Positions 7,666 to 15,889 are shown, counted from the stretch's first letter. The stretch is 64,000 bases of DNA from an uncultured bacterium (GCA_949432885.1 CASQXY010000001.1:1-64000); one strand, 5' to 3'. Numbers and translations are program-made. The notes: generated by a model from the letters alone, not told the origin.

Positions 7666-8799
7666 CTAAATCTTTCTACCTGATGACTTTGCTCCGCCCT
7701 TGAATTTTGAAAGCACGTCCGTCTTATATACGGTAGACGCTCCGTGCGCTTCCTTATAGCTTGCCGCGCTTTCTATAAGTTTGGTTATAAGCGTTTCAAA
7801 ACTTATGCCCTGTCTTTCAAACAGATAAAACGCCATAGAACCGGGAACGGTATTGATTTCGTTGATATATACCTTGTTGCGTTCCTTATCCACAAGATAG
7901 TCCATACGCACGACCCCGTTCAAATCCAATTCTCTGTAAATCCTTTCCGTATTAGCTTTTACTATGAGCTCCAACGAACCTATTTCCGCAGGGATAATAT
8001 GTCCTCCTCCGCTCATTTTGCCTCCCGAAGTATACTTATCCTCAAAAGTAAGAAAATCGTTCAGCGTAAGCGGTTGTTCCGTGTCGGAAACCACAATCTC
8101 GTCCTTATCCCTAAACGCGGCGCAGTTTACTTCAACAAAATCCGTCAGTTTGTGTTCTACTATTATCTTACTGTCGAATTTGCAAGCGACTTCCAGCGCA
8201 AATTCCAGCCTTTCCCGATTATCGGCAACCCCAATGCCTATACTGCTTCCCTGACAGGCAGGCTTTATTATAAGCGGATAGCTGAGTATACTTTCTATTC
8301 TTTGAAGACAGCGTTCTTTGTCCTTCTCAAACTCGTCCCGATATACGACTTCATGCGGCAATGTATTGAGCAACATCCCGTCAAAAAGCTGCTTCGACAG
8401 CGCCTTATCCATTCCGCACGCCGAAGAAATCATTGACGGACTGGTGTGAGGAATCCCGTTATACTCCAATATGGCTTGCAGCACTCCGTTTTCTCCCTCG
8501 CCGCCGTGACAGCAAATTAGCGCCGCTTCGGGTTTGAAATATTTCACAAAAGCATTTTTTTTGATTATGTACAGCTCTCCCTTGTGTAAAACCGCCTTTG
8601 CATGGTCGAGAGGGTTGAACGCTGTAAACGCGTCAAGCTTATCCAATCCCTTTACGTAAAACTCCCCGTCGCGCATATAAACGGGCTCAATATTGAATTC
8701 GGACCTATCAACGTTAGACAGGACCTGCATTGCCGTTATAACCGAAATATCGCTTTCAAGCGACCTGCCTCCGAAAAACAAAGCGACCTTTTTACGCAT
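7666..8799 (-). CDS. ddl: D-alanine--D-alanine ligase
   Basis: A 377-residue ATP-grasp enzyme that joins two D-alanines for the peptidoglycan stem peptide. The N-terminal signature VALFFGGRSLESDIS, CCHGGEGENG, PLIIKPACQGSSIGIG (ATP-grasp) and the C-terminal VYINEINTVPGSMAFYLF, with metal ligands in NEINTVPG, are all present. The length fits the long Ddl type. A GAGGTGAGTT site precedes the ATG. The gene lies 149 nt after the MurF-like gene that would use its product; the gap contains a strong hairpin that may tune read-through. Confidence 0.96.
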   Translation of the reverse strand: MRKKVALFFGGRSLESDISVITAMQVLSNVDRSEFNIEPVYMRDGEFYVKGLDKLDAFTAFNPLDHAKAVLHKGELYIIKKNAFVKYFKPEAALICCHGGEGENGVLQAILEYNGIPHTSPSMISSACGMDKALSKQLFDGMLLNTLPHEVVYRDEFEKDKERCLQRIESILSYPLIIKPACQGSSIGIGVADNRERLEFALEVACKFDSKIIVEHKLTDFVEVNCAAFRDKDEIVVSDTEQPLTLNDFLTFEDKYTSGGKMSGGGHIIPAEIGSLELIVKANTERIYRELDLNGVVRMDYLVDKERNKVYINEINTVPGSMAFYLFERQGISFETLITKLIESAASYKEAHGASTVYKTDVLSKFKGGAKSSGRKI

Positions 8800-8856
8800 A
8801 ACTCACCTCACCATACACTTTTATGCCGTATAACAAAAATATGTGCGTCCGAGTAA

Positions 8857-8908
8857 TTTGAGAAAGTATTACTAAATCGAAAGATTTCAATAATACTTTT
8901 CTCAAAAT
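8857..8908. repeat. Long perfect-stem hairpin between murF and ddl
   Basis: The arms tttgagaaagtatta and taatacttttctcaaa pair with a single bulge; the inner aaatc-GAAA-gattt adds a tetraloop-capped stem. A further copy of the inner taatact lies at 8921-8927. There is no clear U-tract, so it may be an RNA stability or processing element, a weak terminator, or an operator palindrome. Confidence 0.5.
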
Positions 8909-8948
8909 ATTGCAAATTTGTAATACTTATTTATTAATTTCACCATTA

Positions 8949-10553
8949 TTACGATTTCTCATCGTATATATCGGGAAGGTCGTTGAGAATAAGCAGCACG
9001 TCCCCTACGTGCAGCCTGTTTTCAAAATCGTCCTCCGCGTCGGACAAAGAATTGTAAATATGTATCTCTCCCCCATATCCGCTTTCAAGCAGACCGCGGC
9101 GAATAGGGTCAGTGCGTTTCATCCCTACGAGCAGAACCAAATCGGCGGATTTTGCAAGATTTACTCCAAGCTTATAATTCTCTTCGCTTTCACGCGCGCC
9201 GAGCTCCACCATCCCGGGCGTAAGTACCACTCTTCTGCCGTCAAACAGCATAAGCGTATCGAGAGCCGCTTTTGCACCGTCGGGATTTGAGTTGAAACTG
9301 TCGTCTATAATTTTTATTCCGTTACCGCGGATAAGCTGCATTCTGTGCGGAACAGGCTCTAACCTCTCCACCGCGTCCAATATAAAAGGTATTTCCACAC
9401 CCAATTTGTACGCCATTGCCGCAGCAAGGACAATGTCGTCCACATTATGAAAACCTATAAGCGACGTATTTACGGGATACTCCTGTTTGTCTATAATCAA
9501 ATCGAAGCGCGTCCCCTCTTCCGTCGTATAAATGTTCCGCGCGGAAAAATCGCAAACTCCGTCGATTCCTGCGAATATTACGTTAGGAGGACTCTTTTTG
9601 TTCTTTATCGCACTTTCCGCTTCCTCCATCGCGCTGACGTTCGCAATACAAAAGCCGTTTTCCCCAACGTCGAGAATCCTGCATTTTTCTCTGTTTATAT
9701 TTTCCTGAGTTCGGAATGTTTCAAGATGCTGCGAGTTTATCCCCGTCAAAAGCGTATATTGAGGCTTCACCAATCTCATAAGCTCCTTGATATCGCCGAC
9801 TCGTCTCGCTCCGAATTCGGCAATAAATACGTCGTGCGTTCCGTCGAGACTGTTTACGGTTTTGGAAATACCCATAGGTGTATTGTAGCTTGCCGGCGTT
9901 ACAAGCACGTTGTATTTTTCAGAAAGCATTTCATACAGGAAATTTTTTACGGAAGTCTTGCCGTAGCTGCCCGTAATTGCAATTTTTATAAGCCCTTTGC
10001 TTGCGGCGAGCCTCTTTGAAGCCCTGCGCGCATACCTAAAATTATTCAGCCGTTCAAATGCATTGATAACAGAGCCGAAGACGATGAAAATAAGCGGATA
10101 AATCAACGGAAATCCGAATAGCACCAGATATCTCAAATACGCTTCCTCGATATGCGCGTTTCCGACCGCAAATGCCAGAGTCGCCGTTACCGTAGCTATC
10201 GCCGACATAGCAAGCAGACACCTGACTGCTCTTTTGGTATATTTCAGAGGTTTTTTCCGAGTTGGCAAGTCTTCCATAAAGTACATGGCAAACTCCGCTA
10301 TAAAGAAAAACAGCACTGTGAGGAATCCCCAAAACGCTCTGGTCTGCAAAAAATAGAAGACGCACCAAATCCCTATGAACAACGCCGCCGCGCAAACGTC
10401 CATTAAAAATACGAATCTGAGCCGCCTGTTTTTGAAAATTTCACGTATGCGATAATTATCCTGCTGTATCGCATACAGATACGGCCGCGTCATAAAAAAC
10501 GCGTCTACAAACAGCAGCAGTACATAAAACCAATCTCCACGCAACAATACCAT
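8949..10553 (-). CDS. murF: MurF-like Mur ligase with an N-terminal membrane domain
   Basis: Residues about 1-170 hold five hydrophobic segments (roughly 8-24, 46-68, 74-93, 108-132, 139-166). A Mur-ligase ATPase core follows: P-loop GSYGKTS at about 195-201, then EFGARRVGDIKEL, GINSQHLETF, IDDSFNSNP and TPGMVELG. The closest known role is joining D-Ala-D-Ala to UDP-MurNAc-tripeptide, supported by ddl directly downstream. The usual MurF N-terminal UDP-substrate domain is replaced by membrane helices. I place the start at 10553, where GGAG lies 6 nt upstream; an in-frame ATG at 10565 has no site. An alternative is a related membrane-bound Mur ligase acting on another substrate. Confidence 0.8.
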   Translation of the reverse strand: MVLLRGDWFYVLLLFVDAFFMTRPYLYAIQQDNYRIREIFKNRRLRFVFLMDVCAAALFIGIWCVFYFLQTRAFWGFLTVLFFFIAEFAMYFMEDLPTRKKPLKYTKRAVRCLLAMSAIATVTATLAFAVGNAHIEEAYLRYLVLFGFPLIYPLIFIVFGSVINAFERLNNFRYARRASKRLAASKGLIKIAITGSYGKTSVKNFLYEMLSEKYNVLVTPASYNTPMGISKTVNSLDGTHDVFIAEFGARRVGDIKELMRLVKPQYTLLTGINSQHLETFRTQENINREKCRILDVGENGFCIANVSAMEEAESAIKNKKSPPNVIFAGIDGVCDFSARNIYTTEEGTRFDLIIDKQEYPVNTSLIGFHNVDDIVLAAAMAYKLGVEIPFILDAVERLEPVPHRMQLIRGNGIKIIDDSFNSNPDGAKAALDTLMLFDGRRVVLTPGMVELGARESEENYKLGVNLAKSADLVLLVGMKRTDPIRRGLLESGYGGEIHIYNSLSDAEDDFENRLHVGDVLLILNDLPDIYDEKS

Positions 10554-10588
10554 AGTCTGCTCCATACACTTAATGGTCTTTCGTACCG

Positions 10589-11293
10589 TCAGCCGATAAA
10601 GGCGCGCAATATCAATAAAAACTTTCTCGGGTCGTCCGCGTAAGAGAAATGACCTCCGTCAAGCATAAACAGCTTGCTGTCGGCAATCTCCTTCTCGAAT
10701 TTCCGCGCCATATAAAGAGGCGTTTCCTCGTCTCGGTCTCCCCAAAAAATCGCGGTAGGACAGTTTATGTCTTTAAGCAAATAGGTTTGGTCATAATTTA
10801 CAACCGACTTAAAGGTCTCGCGCATTGTCGGCGGCAGATTTCTATAATCCGAAGACCCGCCCAAGCCTTTGAAGCCCAGTTTTCTGAGTATTTTATGCGC
10901 CGTCACCCTGAAATGATATTTGATTCCGCGTTTAGGCTTCAAGCCCGCGCTGTCCGCAAGCACAAGCTTACTCACGATATCGGGTCGCCTTGCGGCGATT
11001 TCGAGACAAACTCTGCCGCCGAAGGAATGCCCTACAAATACAGCTTTGAATATACCGAGTTTTTCGACAAGTTTAAGCACATCATCGGCATAATCGGGCA
11101 CTCCGTACGGTTTTGAAGGCTCTTCACTCTGCCCGAAGCCCGCGAAATCTAGCGCGGTTACCCTGTATTTTTCACTCAAATTTTCTGCAACAAATAGAAA
11201 AGCGGAGACGCTCGCGCCCCAACCGTGAAGCAGCACGACATCCTCTCCGCTACCGAAGTTTATATAATGAATTTTATGACCGTTAATGTACAA
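10589..11293 (-). CDS. Alpha/beta hydrolase
   Basis: A 234-residue alpha/beta-hydrolase-fold protein. HGWG (oxyanion region) lies near residue 24, the nucleophile elbow is GHSFGG near 92-97, the acid is probably the Asp in WGDRDEETP, and the histidine is in LDGGHFS near the C-terminus, so the triad is complete. There is no signal peptide. The substrate cannot be inferred; it could be an esterase or thioesterase. The first codon appears to be TTG with no clear ribosome site, so the start is uncertain. It lies between rimI (31 nt) and the MurF-like gene (35 nt). Confidence 0.85.
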   Translation of the reverse strand: MYINGHKIHYINFGSGEDVVLLHGWGASVSAFLFVAENLSEKYRVTALDFAGFGQSEEPSKPYGVPDYADDVLKLVEKLGIFKAVFVGHSFGGRVCLEIAARRPDIVSKLVLADSAGLKPKRGIKYHFRVTAHKILRKLGFKGLGGSSDYRNLPPTMRETFKSVVNYDQTYLLKDINCPTAIFWGDRDEETPLYMARKFEKEIADSKLFMLDGGHFSYADDPRKFLLILRAFIG

Positions 11294-11324
11294 AAATCTG
11301 GATTCTAATCCGCTATTTTTGATT

Positions 11325-11780
11325 TCAGAAGATATTTGATTCCTCCCCGATTGTCAGCCACATAACAAGAGCGTCGAATCTATTTTCATAATACCTCTTG
11401 CGTATGCCTTCAACCGAGAAACCGAACGACTTATACAATCCGACCGCGCATTCGTTCCCGTCGCGGACTTCGAGCGTCATTCTTGCGATATTCGATTGTC
11501 TTGCCAGTTCGATGAGCTTTGCCATAAGCGCCGAACCGTAGCCTTTACCTCTGTCGCATGCTCTCACAGCTATATTTGTGATATGCGCTTCGTCCAACAC
11601 CTTATGGAATCCGCCGTAACAAACGACCGCCCCGCTTTCGTCGACTCCGACAGCATATACGGCGTTTTCATCCTCTACGTCGGGAGCGTACATGGCTTCC
11701 GTCCAAGGCGCCGAAAACGACTCTCTCTCAATCCGCGCGATTTCGGGAAGATATTTGGTTTTGAGGGAATCAAATCTCAT
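11325..11780 (-). CDS. rimI: Ribosomal protein S18 alanine N-acetyltransferase RimI
   Basis: A 151-residue GNAT acetyltransferase with the acetyl-CoA loop RGKGYGSALM and the RimI-style C-terminus GFSVEGIRKRYYENRFDALVM. It acetylates the N-terminal alanine of ribosomal protein S18 in Escherichia coli; in firmicutes the target may be broader. I start it at the ATG 11778-11780, preceded by GGAGAGGG, and not at 11825, which would add 15 basic residues inside tsaB. The start overlaps tsaB by 11 nt. tsaE-tsaB-rimI is a standard bacterial cluster. Confidence 0.93.
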   Translation of the reverse strand: MRFDSLKTKYLPEIARIERESFSAPWTEAMYAPDVEDENAVYAVGVDESGAVVCYGGFHKVLDEAHITNIAVRACDRGKGYGSALMAKLIELARQSNIARMTLEVRDGNECAVGLYKSFGFSVEGIRKRYYENRFDALVMWLTIGEESNIF

Positions 11781-12345
11781 CCTTTTCCCTCTCCGCCTGC
11801 GATTTGCGCATATAAAAAGGCGCAAGCACTTCGCAGTACTCCCCGCTTTCCGCTTTTGCTTTCACAACGCCCGCGAGCGCCTCGCTAAACGTGCAGCACG
11901 GCTTATACTCCGCTTCGTCTATACCAGTAAAATTCTCTTCCGCCGATATAAACCGCGCGGCTGTCACCCTGCCGTTTTCGCATTCGGCGGCGTATACGTT
12001 GCCGTGCCCTGCGTCCACTGCCGCCAACACACTGCGCCTATTGTATGCAATCAGCTCGAAAGAAGTGACCGCAATTCTGCGCGCGCCCGTAGCGAACGCA
12101 AGCGCGGTCATCGCCGCGACCCCTATACGTATGCCCGTAAACGACCCCGGTCCCACGACCGCCGCGACCGCATTCAGGCATGTCACGTTTACGCCGCCAT
12201 CTTTCAGAACCTTGTCTACGGTCGGCATGAGCAACGCGGAATGACCCGACTTACCCACCTCCGTTTCCTCCGAAAAACAGCCGTGCTCTGTTATAAGCAC
12301 GACTGTAAGACGCGTATTTGTGGTGTCTATTGCAAGAATATTCAT
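11770..12345 (-). CDS. tsaB: tRNA t6A biosynthesis protein TsaB
   Basis: A 191-residue ASKHA-fold protein beginning MNILAIDTTNTRLTV and carrying GPGSFTGIRIGVA. TsaB dimerises with TsaD (not in this window) and, with TsaE and TsaC, makes N6-threonylcarbamoyladenosine at position 37 of ANN-decoding tRNAs. It is shorter than the 220-240 residues common in the family. Its ATG overlaps the stop of the RibU-TsaE gene by 4 nt, so the two are translationally coupled. Confidence 0.94.
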   Translation of the reverse strand: MNILAIDTTNTRLTVVLITEHGCFSEETEVGKSGHSALLMPTVDKVLKDGGVNVTCLNAVAAVVGPGSFTGIRIGVAAMTALAFATGARRIAVTSFELIAYNRRSVLAAVDAGHGNVYAAECENGRVTAARFISAEENFTGIDEAEYKPCCTFSEALAGVVKAKAESGEYCEVLAPFYMRKSQAEREKDEI

Positions 12346-13589
12346 AATTCCGTAACATTCTCCTCTGAAATAACGTTATCCTTGGACTCGGTTTTTTCAG
12401 CTTCGGCAACTTTGATTTCGGCTACTTCGTTGTCTGCCGTCCGCTCCTCTTCGATTTCGCAAGTACGCCCTTCTTCTGATTCTAACGCGACAGCTTCCTC
12501 CTCGTCGCCGCAATCGCCGTTGCGCTCGCTTATATTGAAAATCCGACCGTCTCCGTCCGACGTAATCGATATCTCTATAACCTTTCCGTCCAGCTTTTCA
12601 AACTTATTCCACTCGATTACGGTCACACTGTCTTCGCCTATGCAGTCCTCTATGCCGAGCTCGGCAAGCTCGTCCGCGCTCTCGACCCTATACATATCGA
12701 GATGATTGAGTTTAAGACGACCGCTTTCGTAAACATTGAGTAAGGTGAACGTAGGGCTTGTAATCTCTTCCTTTATGTCCAAAGCCTTTGCAAGACCCTT
12801 TGTGAAGGTGGTTTTACCCGCGCCGAGCTCGCCGTAAAGAAGAATAATTTCTCCTCCCTCCAAAGTATCCGCGATTTTGGAAGCAAGCGCATATGTTTCG
12901 TCTATATCGGCGATTTTATGCTCTCCGTATATTTTTGAACTATGCAAGCTTCTGCCCTCCCAATGCAACAGTACGCTCAGCCTCTTGTATAGCAGGAACG
13001 TAACCAACGATACGATTATACATCTGAGCACATTAAAAGGCAACACTCCGAGCAGTAAATAATATGTATAGAAATTATCGGCGGTTATATTTTTGTAAAG
13101 CGCGCTCAGCATACGCACAATCGTATCGAATCCGAACATCTTCGCGTAAAAAGGAATAGATATAAACCTGTTTATAACAAGTCCCATAGCGACGAATATC
13201 GCAGTGCCGACGGCAAGTCCGATAAAAGCGTGTTTTTTATCCTTTTTGATATGATATATGAGCGACGCGGGAAGCACAAGCGAAATACCCATGAGTATAT
13301 CCGTAATTTCTCCGACGTACGACGTTCCCGACATAGGGAATTTGAGCAGACATTTGAAAACAATTACAAGACAGCCGCTCACCGGTCCCATAGAAAAGCC
13401 TGCAAGCAATGCGGGAAGCTCGGATATCTGCATATCCAAGAAGGACGGGAACATAAACGGCAGGCTGAATTTGACAAAAGCATAAAGCAAAAAAGCAATA
13501 GCCGTCAAAATGGCAAGTTTTGCGACATACGCCGCCGAAAATTTGGGGTTAGCGAACTTTTTCAGAGTTTTTTTGAAATTAATTTCCAT
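12342..13589 (-). CDS. RibU-type riboflavin ECF transporter S component fused to TsaE ATPase
   Basis: One uninterrupted 415-residue frame encodes two normally separate proteins. Residues about 18-208 form a six-helix membrane domain with RibU features (FLDMQISELPALLAGF, PVSGCLVIVFKC), the substrate-binding S component of an ECF riboflavin transporter. Residues about 222-345 are TsaE, the t6A ATPase, with Walker A GELGAGKTT (253-261), SPTFTLLNVY and LDMYRVES. An acidic tail of about 65 residues (Glu-rich) ends the protein. The FMN riboswitch just upstream confirms the riboflavin half, and tsaB-rimI downstream confirms the TsaE half. TsaE would thereby be tethered to the inner face of the membrane. 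A sequencing error joining two genes is unlikely because the linker is in frame and ordinary. Confidence 0.92.
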   Translation of the reverse strand: MEINFKKTLKKFANPKFSAAYVAKLAILTAIAFLLYAFVKFSLPFMFPSFLDMQISELPALLAGFSMGPVSGCLVIVFKCLLKFPMSGTSYVGEITDILMGISLVLPASLIYHIKKDKKHAFIGLAVGTAIFVAMGLVINRFISIPFYAKMFGFDTIVRMLSALYKNITADNFYTYYLLLGVLPFNVLRCIIVSLVTFLLYKRLSVLLHWEGRSLHSSKIYGEHKIADIDETYALASKIADTLEGGEIILLYGELGAGKTTFTKGLAKALDIKEEITSPTFTLLNVYESGRLKLNHLDMYRVESADELAELGIEDCIGEDSVTVIEWNKFEKLDGKVIEISITSDGDGRIFNISERNGDCGDEEEAVALESEEGRTCEIEEERTADNEVAEIKVAEAEKTESKDNVISEENVTEL

Positions 13590-13590
13590 G

Positions 13591-13612
13591 AAAAAACCTC
13601 GGCACCCCGAGG
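13591..13612 (-). terminator. Riboswitch expression platform: terminator overlapping the ribosome binding site
   Basis: On the minus strand CCTCGG-GGTG-CCGAGG-TTTTTT-C leads straight into the ATG at 13589. It is a compact intrinsic terminator, and the GAGG in its 3' arm is the only Shine-Dalgarno candidate, 7 nt before the ATG. Hairpin formation would therefore stop transcription and also hide the ribosome site. Confidence 0.85.
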
Positions 13613-13678
13613 CATACGTGGACGAACGCTACAAATAAATTTATACGCGGCCGCAATAGCCGAATACATATCCGTCCG

Positions 13679-13782
13679 CTTCTCTCATCCGGACTATACC
13701 GTCGGTTTGGGAATTTCACCCAATCAGCCTGAAAGGCTCGCGGACTTTGACCGCCGGTGAGGATTTTCACCTCGCCCCGAAG
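13679..13782 (-). promoter_or_regulatory. FMN riboswitch (RFN element)
   Basis: The minus strand carries the conserved RFN blocks in order: a closing stem CTTC/GAAG, GGGCGAGGTGAAAATCC, ACCGGCGGTCAAAGTCCGCG, GGGTGAAATTCC, CCGACGGTATAGTCCGGATG and GAGAAG. Binding of FMN is known to repress riboflavin uptake and synthesis genes. Here it precedes the RibU-TsaE gene, with the terminator hairpin about 66 nt downstream. Confidence 0.97.
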
Positions 13783-13789
13783 CAACTAT

Positions 13790-13818
13790 ATATTATTCCC
13801 GAGCGAGCGACTTGTCAA
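13790..13818 (-). promoter_or_regulatory. Promoter of the riboswitch-controlled operon
   Basis: TTGACA (13813-13818) and TAATAT (13790-13795) are separated by 17 nt on the minus strand. The start point would fall a few nt before the riboswitch closing stem, as expected for an aptamer at the very 5' end. Confidence 0.75.
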
Positions 13819-13869
13819 TTATTTTGTGAAATTTGTGTGAAAAATCGAATTTAGGCGGATACTAGAAAT

Positions 13870-14256
13870 ATGTATACGGAATTATATACTCAAAACACAT
13901 ACGCAACAAATATTGAAAACAGTCCGAACGTCGACATGAACGAAGAAATAGATAAGGATTTCATGCAGCCGTCAGTCGACCACGTAATATCCGTCGCTCT
14001 GTCGCACGGCGCAGTAATAGGAGCGCGAGCATTTGAATGGCAGGGAGAAATCGTAGTAGCGGTGCTTACCACTCCGTTTTATCTCAAAAGCGAAAGGGAT
14101 AAGGCAAAGGACGAGATTTTCAGCGATATCTCCGAACAGACAAACGCTAAGCGTTTAACCGTCACATTTGACGTTGGCGTATACAGAAATATACGCGAAA
14201 GCATGACGGACGAACAAAAGCAACGGCTTTTTACTATCGCGTCAGCCTCGGAATAA
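13870..14256 (+). CDS. Small protein resembling YhcN/YlaJ sporulation proteins
   Basis: A 128-residue protein with a polar N-terminal 30 residues and a compact alpha/beta domain. The pattern HGAVIGARAFEWQGEIVVAVLT, then a helix, then KRLTVTFDVGVYRNIR resembles the YhcN/YlaJ fold of spore-associated lipoproteins, but there is no signal peptide or lipobox. I infer the relationship only from this strand-helix-strand pattern. It is divergent from the riboswitch operon and ends at a strong terminator. GGCGG lies about 11 nt before the ATG, a poor spacing; a GATACT sits 6 nt before it. Confidence 0.6.
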   Translation: MYTELYTQNTYATNIENSPNVDMNEEIDKDFMQPSVDHVISVALSHGAVIGARAFEWQGEIVVAVLTTPFYLKSERDKAKDEIFSDISEQTNAKRLTVTFDVGVYRNIRESMTDEQKQRLFTIASASE

Positions 14257-14272
14257 TAGAGCTACTATTTTA

Positions 14273-14324
14273 AAAACGGCATAATATGATAATACTTTGC
14301 GGTAAAATCATATTATGTCGTTTT
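14273..14324. terminator. Bidirectional terminator between converging genes
   Basis: An 18-bp stem (aaaacggcataatatgat with atcatattatgtcgtttt, one G-U pair) has a 16-nt loop and runs of A and T at its ends. It serves the YhcN-like gene on the plus strand and rsfS on the minus strand. Confidence 0.85.
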
Positions 14325-14358
14325 AATTTTACACAGTTATACGTTTACAGCAAGAGGG

Positions 14359-14715
14359 TCAGTTCTTTTCCTCCTCGTACCTTTTCATATTCTCGCCGTC
14401 CGACCACAGCTTTTCAAGACAGTAGAACATACGCGTTTCGTCGTTAAAAATGTGAACAATGACTCCGCCGTAATCGAGCACCGCCCATTTCCCTTCCGTC
14501 ATGCCGTCCGTATGCGACGGTCTTATGTTGTACTCCTCCAATTTCTCCTCGACAAACTCGGCGAGCGCTTTAACCTGCTTATTGCTCTTTGCCGTGCATA
14601 TTACAAAGTAGTCCGTCATAACCGTCAGATGTTCTACGTCAAGCACCGTGATATCGAACGCCTTATGTTCGTCCAGCTCGCGGCATATGATGCTTTTCAT
14701 TTCAGAAGATTCCAT
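14359..14715 (-). CDS. rsfS: Ribosome silencing factor RsfS
   Basis: A 118-residue RsfS/Iojap-family protein with DITVLDVEHLTVMTDYFVI, GKWAVLDYGGVIVHIF and a C-terminal YCLEKLWSD. It binds ribosomal protein L14 (uL14) and blocks subunit joining in starved cells. A strong GGAGGGG precedes the ATG. It follows nadD-yqeK by 50 nt, the normal firmicute order. Confidence 0.96.
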   Translation of the reverse strand: MESSEMKSIICRELDEHKAFDITVLDVEHLTVMTDYFVICTAKSNKQVKALAEFVEEKLEEYNIRPSHTDGMTEGKWAVLDYGGVIVHIFNDETRMFYCLEKLWSDGENMKRYEEEKN

Positions 14716-14764
14716 AATCCCCTCCGTTTTATGCTTATGTATTTAGTATGCCTTAAAAGGCGAA

Positions 14765-15889
14765 TTACTCTCTTACTTTATTTATATAAAAATCGTACGC
14801 TTCGCGTGTCAGAGGATATATTCCTCCGCCTCTTGCCGTCAACTTACCGTAGGTATATGCGAGCACGGCTAGGAAGCCCTCTTCAAAGTCGTTTACAGCG
14901 ATTTCCCGCAAGCGCGGAATCGGCTCGTACTCTCTGTCGTCAGAAACGCTGTCTGCGGTATATATAAGCTTTTCCAGCGTACTCATATCCGCCTTTGCCG
15001 TGGTATGATAGCGTATCGCGCTCAAAACCTGTTCGTCGGTTACGCCGAAATCCCGTTTCGCCTTCTCTGCTCCCAAAAACTGATGCAGTACGGGCGTATT
15101 CAAGCTGTTCTCGGGAACGGGCAAGCCGTCCGTGGACGGGCGCTGTTTGGCGTTGTCGTGCAGCAGCGCCGCGGTGAACACGCCGACAAAGTCCTGTCCC
15201 AAATTGTGTTTTGAATTGAGCTGTACCGCTCTTTTGACAACGGACTTGCTATGCTCGAACAGCTCCTCGGACTGATACTCTTTAAGTTTTTCAATCCACG
15301 GCCCGTACTCTTCAAAGAGACCTCTATTTCTTATCTCTTTCAAAACGTCGCTCGGCAATTCGGAAACATCCTCCCCAAGCAGCAGCCTCGCTTTCAGCAA
15401 TGAAGACGAGATATCCTTACCCTCATAACGTATAAGCGTAAAGTCGCCGCCGTACTTGTTTTGCAACGCCTTGATTCCGCATGCGACGTCGCCGTAGCCC
15501 TCTCTTGCCGCAACCGCAATCGAGCAAATGCGTACGACCTCCTCGGGTTTTTTCCAACTTTCAAAATGAGCTACGCTGTCTCCGCCTATAAGATAAACGA
15601 TATCTCCGTATCTTTCTTTGAGAATAGGAAGCACCTTATACGAACAGTTGTCCTCGCCTCTCTCCCTTTCCAGGTCGTCTATAACAAAGTCAAAATCTGC
15701 AAATGCCTTGCAGACCAGCGAGCGTCTTTCCTCAAAACTCAAAAAGCCGCCGTCCTTATGCGGAGGCTTGTAGGTCGGAACAAGCGCGAGCTTATCCGCG
15801 CCCAGCTCTTTCATTGCGGCTCTGCAAATTGCCACATGTTCGCAGTGAGGCGGGTCGAACGCGCCTCCGAAAATCAAAGTTCTCGACAT
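14765..15889 (-). CDS. nadD: NadD-YqeK fusion: nicotinate-nucleotide adenylyltransferase with HD hydrolase
   Basis: A 374-residue two-domain protein. Residues 1-195 are NadD, which adenylates nicotinate mononucleotide for NAD synthesis (GGAFDPPH, LIGGDSVAHFESW, ISSSLLKARL). The nucleotidyltransferase HxGH motif reads HCEH (H15, H18), with Glu for the usual Gly. Residues about 205-374 are YqeK, an HD-domain hydrolase (diadenosine tetraphosphatase type) with ALLHDNAKQ and IRYHTTAKADM. The two are usually adjacent genes; fusions are known in other lineages. The mRNA is probably leaderless. rsfS follows. Confidence 0.93.
   Translation of the reverse strand: MSRTLIFGGAFDPPHCEHVAICRAAMKELGADKLALVPTYKPPHKDGGFLSFEERRSLVCKAFADFDFVIDDLERERGEDNCSYKVLPILKERYGDIVYLIGGDSVAHFESWKKPEEVVRICSIAVAAREGYGDVACGIKALQNKYGGDFTLIRYEGKDISSSLLKARLLLGEDVSELPSDVLKEIRNRGLFEEYGPWIEKLKEYQSEELFEHSKSVVKRAVQLNSKHNLGQDFVGVFTAALLHDNAKQRPSTDGLPVPENSLNTPVLHQFLGAEKAKRDFGVTDEQVLSAIRYHTTAKADMSTLEKLIYTADSVSDDREYEPIPRLREIAVNDFEEGFLAVLAYTYGKLTARGGGIYPLTREAYDFYINKVRE

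Noticed and set aside
7506..7703. 65-residue plus-strand open frame
   Set aside because: It runs through a strong bidirectional terminator into antisense of ddl and has no recognisable domain.
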